This document shows, in pieces, positions 57,862 to 64,000 of a stretch of 64,000 nt of DNA; the stretch's first letter is position 1, and every line of letters begins with the position of its first letter. Below the pieces are notes generated by a model that searched no databases, was not told where the DNA came from, and saw nothing but the letters and a program-made list of their open reading frames with translations. Source of the stretch: Paenibacillus sp. Soil787 (lineage in GTDB: Bacteria > Bacillota > Bacilli > Paenibacillales > NBRC-103111); the NCBI RefSeq assembly GCF_001429545.1, contig NZ_LMSP01000011.1:69498-133497 (forward strand). The letters run 5' to 3'. The position numbers and the translations under genes were made by a program.

Positions 57862-58042
57862 GTTGTACGAAGTACAACAATTCCCTTAGTTTTGTCCCAT
57901 GGATCTGGAAATGTTGTATTTTGTACAACAATCTAGCCCGATTTCATTCAAAAATGCCCATTTTGGCTGGAAATGTTGTATTTTCTACAACAATCGGTGA
58001 GATCTCACGGATTAGCTTCCTTATTGTTGTATGATGTACAAC
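57862..58042. repeat. Palindrome array, family 5 (GTTGTA-N4/5-TACAAC)
   Basis: Copies start at 57862, 57913, 57975 and 58026, so spacings are 51, 62 and 51 bp. Copies two and three share GGAAAT upstream and CAATC downstream. The array lies in the 421 bp gap before the coat genes; a further copy is at 43133-43151. Confidence 0.88.
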
Positions 58043-58172
58043 TTTGCTACAGCTGCAGTTGGCAGGGACCTTAACTTCTCAAACAATTGGTTAACTTTTT
58101 TTTCCAATGGCACATAAAACGGAATAATTTGGGAAACCTACAAAAAAGGAATGGAAAGGAGGTAAGATTCAC

Positions 58173-58397
58173 ATGTATAGCAATCAAGGGAACCAACAAA
58201 TTTCAGGCAAAGAGCTTTTGTATGTAACCGATACGCTAAAAAATGAGGAACTGCTAGCGAAGCTTTGTGTACAAGGTGCTGTGAACAGCCAGAGTCAATC
58301 CTTGAAACAAACCTTGTCTCATCTTTCTCAGGAGCGTCTGCAAAACATTAGCGTCCTCATCAACACCCTACAGCAGCAATCAGGTATTACCCATTAA
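58173..58397 (+). CDS. Small spore-coat-like protein
   Basis: 74 residues, Gln/Ser/Leu-rich, mostly helical, with G-K-E-L-L-Y-V-T-D-T-L-K-N-E-E. It resembles the short partners encoded next to CotF-like proteins. AAAGGAGG precedes the ATG. The next gene starts 29 bp later, so both are probably made together in the mother cell. Confidence 0.7.
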   Translation: MYSNQGNQQISGKELLYVTDTLKNEELLAKLCVQGAVNSQSQSLKQTLSHLSQERLQNISVLINTLQQQSGITH

Positions 58398-58426
58398 TTC
58401 GTACATAATAGGAGGTGCAAGAAGCC

Positions 58427-59245
58427 ATGTATCAGCAAAACCCGTATCAACAACAGCAGCAACAGTCTCACCAGGTACAAGCACAATTAAAAGACGAGGA
58501 CTTCGCGAACTTTGTCCTTTCCGAGTTGAAGCGCAGTGCTCGTGAATATACAACTGCCGCTATGGAGGCCGCTAATCCACAGATTAGGCAGACCTTCCAG
58601 TCGTTATTGCAAAAGACACTGGAGGATCAAGTTGCTGTATTTCAAGAAATCCAGAAGCTTGGCCAATATGAGATTCAAGCTGCTCCTCAGCAGCAAATTC
58701 AGCAAGAGCTGCAGAAACAAAGCCAGACCGCAGCTCAGCTGCAGTCCTTTGTACAACAAAATTTGAGTCAAACCAACGCGGCGAGCTATCAGGAGCAAGA
58801 CCAGATGACTATCGCTCAGCAGCAACAGCAACATTATCAGCAGCAGAGTCAACAACAGAACCAGATTGCGGCTTTATATCAAACACAGACACCTATCCAA
58901 CCCATGATTAGTGCCTCTCAATATCCTAATGCGGTGCATAATAATCAAGGGCAAGGCTATTCAACCCATACGCAGTCTTCACCAAATCAGGCTAGTCAAC
59001 AGCAAGCCTATATTAGCAACCTGCAAGGACAAAATTTTCAAGATCAGAATTATGGACAAACCGGCTATGGTCAATCGCAGGGTTATGCCGGATCGTCCGG
59101 ATACAACGCATCTGAAAATGCCAGCATTTCTAGTAAATCAGCAAGTTCCACTGGCGTTTCCCGCAGTCAAACAGGTTCTCATACCTCGACGGCAGGAGAA
59201 AGTTCTTACAGTAAACAGCATGAGGGAAGTAAATACAGCTTCTAA
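58427..59245 (+). CDS. CotF-like spore coat protein with Gln-rich tail
   Basis: 272 residues from the ATG at 58427 (GGAGG 11 bases upstream; a GTG at 58415 lies on the Shine-Dalgarno). A Coat-F-like helical domain spans about 25-95 (D-E-D-F-A-N-F-V-L-S-E-L-K-R), followed by a low-complexity tail rich in Gln, Ser, Tyr and Asn. Such tails favour cross-linking or assembly in coats. Confidence 0.78.
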   Translation: MYQQNPYQQQQQQSHQVQAQLKDEDFANFVLSELKRSAREYTTAAMEAANPQIRQTFQSLLQKTLEDQVAVFQEIQKLGQYEIQAAPQQQIQQELQKQSQTAAQLQSFVQQNLSQTNAASYQEQDQMTIAQQQQQHYQQQSQQQNQIAALYQTQTPIQPMISASQYPNAVHNNQGQGYSTHTQSSPNQASQQQAYISNLQGQNFQDQNYGQTGYGQSQGYAGSSGYNASENASISSKSASSTGVSRSQTGSHTSTAGESSYSKQHEGSKYSF

Positions 59246-59268
59246 ATTCCCATTGTTCCCTCAGCTCC

Positions 59269-59307
59269 AAAGACGCCCTAGCTTTTAGCTAAAGGGCGTC
59301 TTTTTTT
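59269..59307 (+). terminator. Terminator after the coat genes
   Basis: AAAGACGCCCT pairs with AGGGCGTCTTT, then TTTT. Confidence 0.9.
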
Positions 59308-59439
59308 ATCAAAAACTTCATCGATCCAAATATGTTTAATTTATTTTGTCCCACTTTTCTCATAATCATGGTATGGAACCAGCTTGTCACTCATATATAA
59401 GGAACATAGGATGTCCAAACTTATGGGAGAAGGGTGCAA

Positions 59440-59913
59440 ATGCTGATGAGAAAAACGTGGATTTACGGCACAGCTACTTTAATTGTACTAGGAGCATTAA
59501 CAACAGCATGTGGTTCCAAAGAGGAAGTTGCTAGCAGCGGCGCAGCAGGCTTGAAGGACACCATGGCAGCAACTACAGTGGCTCAAGGAAAGACGGAAAG
59601 CAGTGTGAAGACAGTGACCTCCAGCGGCAAGCCAGCCATCGATGCCGATTATAAAGTAGAGGGCAGGAACGTTACGATCACGTATCAGACAAGTAATTTC
59701 CAGATAGCGGATCATATGGATCAGAAAGCCGTACAGGGTGAAGGACATTTGCATTTGTACGTGGATGGTAAGCAGAAAGCCATGATTGGCAAAACAGGTC
59801 CGTTAACCCTGACCAATTTAGCAGCAGGTAAACATGAGATCAAACTAGAGCTTCAGCAAAATGATCATAAGGATCTCAATGTAGAGAAAATTCTTAATAT
59901 TGAAGTGAAATAA
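59440..59913 (+). CDS. Putative lipoprotein of unknown function
   Basis: 157 residues. A signal peptide ends in a lipobox-like A-L-T-T-A-C-G-S, so the Cys is likely lipidated. The mature part has a short Ser/Ala/Thr-rich linker and a beta-sandwich-like domain (I-T-Y-Q-T-S-N-F, G-H-L-H-L-Y-V-D-G-K-Q-K) recalling copper- or ligand-binding extracellular domains. The start could be ATG 59440 or 59446; GAAGGG favours 59440. Confidence 0.72.
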   Translation: MLMRKTWIYGTATLIVLGALTTACGSKEEVASSGAAGLKDTMAATTVAQGKTESSVKTVTSSGKPAIDADYKVEGRNVTITYQTSNFQIADHMDQKAVQGEGHLHLYVDGKQKAMIGKTGPLTLTNLAAGKHEIKLELQQNDHKDLNVEKILNIEVK

Positions 59914-60093
59914 CTGGGAACATTTGTGCGTATTTAGTCAGAAATCAAGCTTTGGCGATGATCAGATAACATTACGTACATATTCCTTGAAAAGGCGGGC
60001 GCTTAGCCCGTCTTTTGTCATTTGACACACCTGAATACGTAGCATAGACTGTTGATAGTATGGCAGTATTGCCGCCTAATCGGAGGGAAACAA

Positions 60094-60789
60094 TTGATCG
60101 TCGATATACGCAAGTGGAAGCATGTATTTAAGCTTGACCCTGATCGTGACATCTCAGACGAAGCGCTCGATCGGCTTTGCCAGTCTGGGACGGATGCGAT
60201 CATGGTGGGTGGCTCAACGGGGGTAACTTTCGATAACACGGTAGATCTTCTATCGCGGATTCGCCAGTATGAGGTACCTTGTGTGCTTGAGATATCCAAT
60301 CAAGAGGCCATCGTCCCTGGGTTTGATTTATTTTTAATTCCGATTGTGCTAAATAGCGATGATCCGAAATGGATCGTTGGGCAGCATCACGAGGCGTTAA
60401 AGGAATATGGTTCAATGCTCAATTGGGACGAAATTATTGCCGAAGGCTATATTATTCTAAATAAAGAAGCTACGGCTGCGCAATTAACGTCGGCTCGTAC
60501 GAACTTGGATGCCAAGGATGTTGCGGCATATGCACGCATGGCGGACAAGCTTTTTCACATGTCTATTGTTTACTTGGAATATAGCGGTGTGTTTGGAGAT
60601 ATGGAGCTGGTACGGCGGACACGGCAAGTGCTGGAGAATGCCCGTTTATTGTATGGCGGCGGCATTGACAGCCTGGATAAAGCGCAGCAAGCAGCGGAGG
60701 TCGCAGATACCATTGTCGTCGGCAACATTATTTATAGTGATCTGGAGCAGGCGCTTCAGACCGTGAACTTTGATAGAACAGGAAGGTAA
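60094..60789 (+). CDS. pcrB: Heptaprenylglyceryl phosphate synthase
   Basis: 231 residues from a TTG six bases after GGAGGG. TIM-barrel prenyltransferase joining a polyprenyl chain to glycerol-1-phosphate, the archaeal-like ether lipid step in Bacilli. Motifs: F-K-L-D-P-D near the start, G-G-S-T-G-V, Y-L-E-Y-S-G, Y-G-G-G-I-D and V-V-G-N-I-I-Y. It is three bases upstream of pcrA, the usual pair. Confidence 0.95.
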   Translation: MIVDIRKWKHVFKLDPDRDISDEALDRLCQSGTDAIMVGGSTGVTFDNTVDLLSRIRQYEVPCVLEISNQEAIVPGFDLFLIPIVLNSDDPKWIVGQHHEALKEYGSMLNWDEIIAEGYIILNKEATAAQLTSARTNLDAKDVAAYARMADKLFHMSIVYLEYSGVFGDMELVRRTRQVLENARLLYGGGIDSLDKAQQAAEVADTIVVGNIIYSDLEQALQTVNFDRTGR

Positions 60790-60792
60790 CTT

Positions 60793-63147
60793 ATGAACGA
60801 GACAGTCAATATTTTAGATGCGATAAAAAGGTTGAATCCCGAGCAGCGCAAAGCAGTTGAAGCTGTCGACGGCCCACTTCTGATTATGGCTGGAGCGGGA
60901 AGCGGGAAGACACGAGTGCTAACGCATCGTATTGCATACTTGATCGGCACGCGCAAAGCGGCGCCATGGAGCATTTTGGCCCTTACATTTACGAATAAAG
61001 CGGCTCGTGAGATGCAGGACCGTGTCGGCAAGCTGGTTGGCGGCAGCGGGAGCGATATTTGGGTTTCCACGTTTCACTCGATGTGTGTACGTATGCTGCG
61101 CAAAGACATTTCACGCATCGGTTTCACCTCGAATTTTACCATTCTAGATTCCGGTGATCAGTTATCCGTCATCAAAACGTGTTGTAAAGAACTGAACATT
61201 GATACCAAGAAGTACGAACCTAAGACCTTTCAAGCGGCCATTTCTACAGCCAAAAATGAACTCATCTCTCCTAAACAATTTGAAGATAAAATCGGTGACT
61301 ACTTCGACGGGTTGACCTCGAAAATTTATACGCTTTATCAGAAAAAGCTTAGAAGCAACAACTCCCTGGATTTCGACGACTTAATTATGGCAACCATTCA
61401 TTTGTTTAATGAAGTTCCAGAGGTTCTGGAGTTTTATCAAAATAAATTTCAATATATTCATGTCGATGAGTATCAGGATACGAACAGGGCGCAGTATATG
61501 CTGTGTCAAATGATTGCAGCCAAGCATAAGCGCATTTGCGTTGTGGGAGACAGTGACCAGTCCATTTACCGTTGGCGTGGAGCTGACATTTCGAATATCC
61601 TTAATTTTGAAAAAGATTATCCGAATGCTACCGCTATTTTATTGGAGCAAAATTATCGCTCCACATCTAATATTTTGCAGGCTGCCAATAAGGTCATTGC
61701 CAATAATACGGGCCGTAAGCCCAAAAATTTATGGACGGATAAAGAGGGCGGCGTAAGGATTAAGCTGTTTCAAGCTGATTCTGAGCACGAAGAAGGCTAT
61801 TTTGTTACGAGTGAAATTAATAAAAATAAGTCTAATGGGAAAAAGTTCGGTCATCACGCTATTCTGTACCGGACGAACGCACAATCTCGGGTGATTGAGG
61901 AAATTCTTATTAAATCCGATATCCAATACACCATCGTTGGCGGCGTAAAGTTCTACGATCGGAAAGAGATCAAAGATATTTTGGCGTATCTGCGCCTTAT
62001 CTCCAATCCGGACGACGATATCAGCTTGGGCCGTATCGTAAACGTGCCGAAGCGGGGCATTGGTGACACCTCGATGGATCGAGTGGCCGAAATGGCGGGA
62101 CGAAGAGGCATTTCCTTATACGCTATGCTGGAGGAAGTCGATTCACTCGAGATCACGTCGAAGGCTAAGCACGCTTTAGCTGATTTCCGCGAAATGATTG
62201 ATAACCTGAACCGAATGGTTGAATACTTATCTGTAACTGAACTAACGGAGAAAATACTGGAGATGTCGCAATACCGTCTGGAGATGCAGCGTGAGAATAC
62301 GATTGAATCCAAGGCTCGTCTCGAAAATATCGATGAGTTCCTGTCTGTGACGATGGACTTCGAGAAACGTAACGAGGACAAGTCACTCATTTCATTCCTG
62401 ACCGATTTGGCGCTTATCGCCGATATCGATACGCTGGATAAAGAAAAAAGCGAGGAAGAACAGGACGCCGTTGTGCTCATGACGATGCATAGCGCCAAAG
62501 GTCTAGAGTTCCCGGTTGTCTTCATCATCGGGATGGAAGAAGGCGTCTTCCCGCACAGCCGTGCCTTCGCCGATAACGAAGAGCTCGAGGAGGAGCGCCG
62601 TTTGGCCTATGTCGGCATCACGCGTGCCGAGCAAGAGCTTTTCCTCACGTGCGCCCGCATGCGCACGCTCTTCGGTCGCACCGCCGCGAACGCGCCGTCG
62701 AGATTCCTTCAGGAGATTCCGAAGGAACTCCTGGAGAACGTCTCGATGGGCGGCTCCATCGGCGGAGGCTTCTCGCGAGCTGGCCGCACCAGCTCGTGGG
62801 GCAGCAGCAGTGGCAGCAGCGCCACTGCCTCACAAGCGGGCCGCGGCTCCGCCGGCTCGTCCGCTTGGGGTACGCCGTCCTCGTTCGGACGGCCTAGCTC
62901 TGGCGCGGCTGCGCCAAGCCCTGCAGCCGGGGTGAAGCCGGCTGCGTTCCGGGCTCCGCAGCCTGCCGCAGGCGGCGCGGTGCCGGACTACAAAGCCAGC
63001 GACAAAGTGTCGCATGGCAAGTGGGGCATCGGCACCGTCGTGTCAGTGAAAGGCTCGGGCGACGACACCGAGCTGCAAATTGCTTTCCCGGCGCCTGTTG
63101 GCTTGAAGCGCCTGCTTGCCAAGTTCGCTCCTATAACGAAAGAATAG
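60793..63147 (+). CDS. pcrA: ATP-dependent DNA helicase PcrA (UvrD family)
   Basis: 784 residues. SF1A helicase: Walker A A-G-A-G-S-G-K-T at 33-40, [19 protein letters not shown] and the late motif [13 protein letters not shown]-rich, Gly/Ser/Ala linker of about 80 residues leads to the C-terminal Tudor-like domain ([11 protein letters not shown]), which binds RNA polymerase in Bacillus. The linker makes it longer than the ~740-residue homologue. Confidence 0.97.
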   Translation: MNETVNILDAIKRLNPEQRKAVEAVDGPLLIMAGAGSGKTRVLTHRIAYLIGTRKAAPWSILALTFTNKAAREMQDRVGKLVGGSGSDIWVSTFHSMCVRMLRKDISRIGFTSNFTILDSGDQLSVIKTCCKELNIDTKKYEPKTFQAAISTAKNELISPKQFEDKIGDYFDGLTSKIYTLYQKKLRSNNSLDFDDLIMATIHLFNEVPEVLEFYQNKFQYIHVDEYQDTNRAQYMLCQMIAAKHKRICVVGDSDQSIYRWRGADISNILNFEKDYPNATAILLEQNYRSTSNILQAANKVIANNTGRKPKNLWTDKEGGVRIKLFQADSEHEEGYFVTSEINKNKSNGKKFGHHAILYRTNAQSRVIEEILIKSDIQYTIVGGVKFYDRKEIKDILAYLRLISNPDDDISLGRIVNVPKRGIGDTSMDRVAEMAGRRGISLYAMLEEVDSLEITSKAKHALADFREMIDNLNRMVEYLSVTELTEKILEMSQYRLEMQRENTIESKARLENIDEFLSVTMDFEKRNEDKSLISFLTDLALIADIDTLDKEKSEEEQDAVVLMTMHSAKGLEFPVVFIIGMEEGVFPHSRAFADNEELEEERRLAYVGITRAEQELFLTCARMRTLFGRTAANAPSRFLQEIPKELLENVSMGGSIGGGFSRAGRTSSWGSSSGSSATASQAGRGSAGSSAWGTPSSFGRPSSGAAAPSPAAGVKPAAFRAPQPAAGGAVPDYKASDKVSHGKWGIGTVVSVKGSGDDTELQIAFPAPVGLKRLLAKFAPITKE

Positions 63148-63211
63148 GAGCCGATTTTTCGTCTTTATTTGCCGTACCACCCTATTACCCATTAGAGAGG
63201 AAGAGCCCGTA

Positions 63212-64000
63212 ATGACAGATGCCATCGCGGCAATGAAAACCCTCATCCAAGAAATCAACAAGCACAACCATAACTACTACACACTGGATCAACCGGCGAT
63301 TTCCGATGCCGAGTGGGATGCTTTATACAATAAATTGACCTCGCTAGAGAAGGAGACAGGGATTACCTTGCCTTCATCTCCAACCCAGCGCGTGGGCGGC
63401 GACATTCTCAAAGGGTTTGATCCACACAAGCATCTGTCCAGGCTTTGGAGCTTGGACAAAGCGCAAAATGCCGAAGACCTGCAGACATGGCACACGCGTG
63501 TGCTTAAGTTAATTGCAGATTATAACAGCAAGAATCCAGAGAACCCACTGCCGGACCCGACGTATGTGGTGGAATTGAAGTTCGATGGGCTCACGTTGAA
63601 CCTTACCTACAAGCAAGGAGAGCTTGTTCAAGCCTCCACGCGAGGAAATGGTACGGTTGGCGAGGGCATTTTAGCCCAAGTCAAGACGATCAAATCCATC
63701 CCGCTGGAAATCCCGTACAATGAGGGAACCATTGAAGTGCAAGGTGAGGGCATGATGTTCCTCTCTGTTCTCGAGGCGTACAATCAGACAGCCACGGATC
63801 CGCTCAAAAACGCCCGCAACGCAGCAGCTGGAGCGCTGCGTAATCTCAATCCCAAAATGACGGCAGAGCGTAAGCTGAACGCTTTTTTCTATAATGTGGG
63901 TTACTCGGACGGCATCCAGTTCGATAATCATTTCGACATGGTTCAGTTTCTTCGTGACAACCACTTTAAAGTGAGCAACCGCACGCGGTATTTCAGCACG
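63212..64000 (+). CDS. NAD-dependent DNA ligase, divergent, truncated by window end
   Basis: 263 codons up to the edge, still open. ATG after GAGAGGAAG. S-D-A-E-W-D, S-P-T-Q-R-V-G-G and N-A-R-N-A-A-A-G-A-L-R-N-L are LigA hallmarks; the adenylated lysine is K123 in E-L-K-F-D-G. Canonical LigA has E-P-K-I-D-G and P-M-L-S-L; here those read E-L-K-F-D-G and S-R-L-W-S-L. It holds the usual ligA place after pcrA but may be a divergent paralogue, so I withhold the symbol. Confidence 0.85.
   Translation, partial: MTDAIAAMKTLIQEINKHNHNYYTLDQPAISDAEWDALYNKLTSLEKETGITLPSSPTQRVGGDILKGFDPHKHLSRLWSLDKAQNAEDLQTWHTRVLKLIADYNSKNPENPLPDPTYVVELKFDGLTLNLTYKQGELVQASTRGNGTVGEGILAQVKTIKSIPLEIPYNEGTIEVQGEGMMFLSVLEAYNQTATDPLKNARNAAAGALRNLNPKMTAERKLNAFFYNVGYSDGIQFDNHFDMVQFLRDNHFKVSNRTRYFST

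Overview
The window looks like chromosomal core DNA of a spore-forming, flagellated Bacillota of the Paenibacillaceae type (Paenibacillus or a close relative). This rests on strong AGGAGG-type ribosome binding sites with frequent GTG and TTG starts, a prfB with the programmed +1 frameshift, a two-domain long-form HPF, a CotF-like coat protein pair, MotAB, and Bacillus-like gene orders (csp-hpf-secA-prfB, ftsEX-murein hydrolase-ctpB-minJ-like, uvrBA, pcrB-pcrA-ligA). No tRNA, rRNA, insertion sequence, prophage or CRISPR array was seen. The genus is an inference from gene content.

Layout. 1-5000: the 3' part of a surface protein (Pro-Thr linker plus six IPT/TIG domains), convergent with a glycosyltransferase/TPR gene and a methyltransferase gene. 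5300-12200: cold-shock protein, HPF, SecA, RF2, SpeD and a YitT-family protein. 12200-21700: a complete arginine route from N-acetylglutamate (argC, argJ, argB, a small membrane protein, argD, argF, argG, argH), with ARG-box-like operators overlapping the argC promoter. 21700-24900: minus-strand DUF4097/DUF1700 pair and a VanW/YoaR-like protein. 25250-31430: ftsE, ftsX, an M23 hydrolase, a CtpB-like protease and a MinJ-like PDZ protein, a cell-division and wall-remodelling block. 31480-33080: motA and motB. 33420-38340: uvrB and uvrA. 38600-40360: two small proteins and a sugar-phosphate isomerase-like enzyme. 40413-48111: a minus-strand envelope locus. 48633-63147: RlhA-like U32 protein, a coiled-coil HTH protein, a Gld-like ABC transporter with accessory proteins, coat proteins, a lipoprotein, pcrB and pcrA. 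The window ends inside a divergent NAD-dependent DNA ligase gene.

The most interesting system is the 40413-48111 locus. It resembles a dlt operon (MBOAT acyltransferase, DltX-like microprotein, DltD-like SGNH protein, carrier protein), but where DltA would be expected it has a seryl-tRNA-synthetase-like amino acid:[carrier protein] ligase, plus a 1081-residue membrane-anchored protein carrying five FG-GAP/VCBS repeats. The reading I favour is an alternative route in which an aminoacyl group is loaded on the carrier by a synthetase homologue and passed across the membrane to an envelope polymer.

A second theme lies between genes. Several sequence-unrelated families of short palindromes or inverted motifs form small arrays whose copies recur at about 51 bp or 62-63 bp, roughly five and six helical turns. 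Two DnaA-box clusters (5157-5250 and 12215-12420) also stand out. Domain and family names come from recognising motifs by eye; no database search was run.
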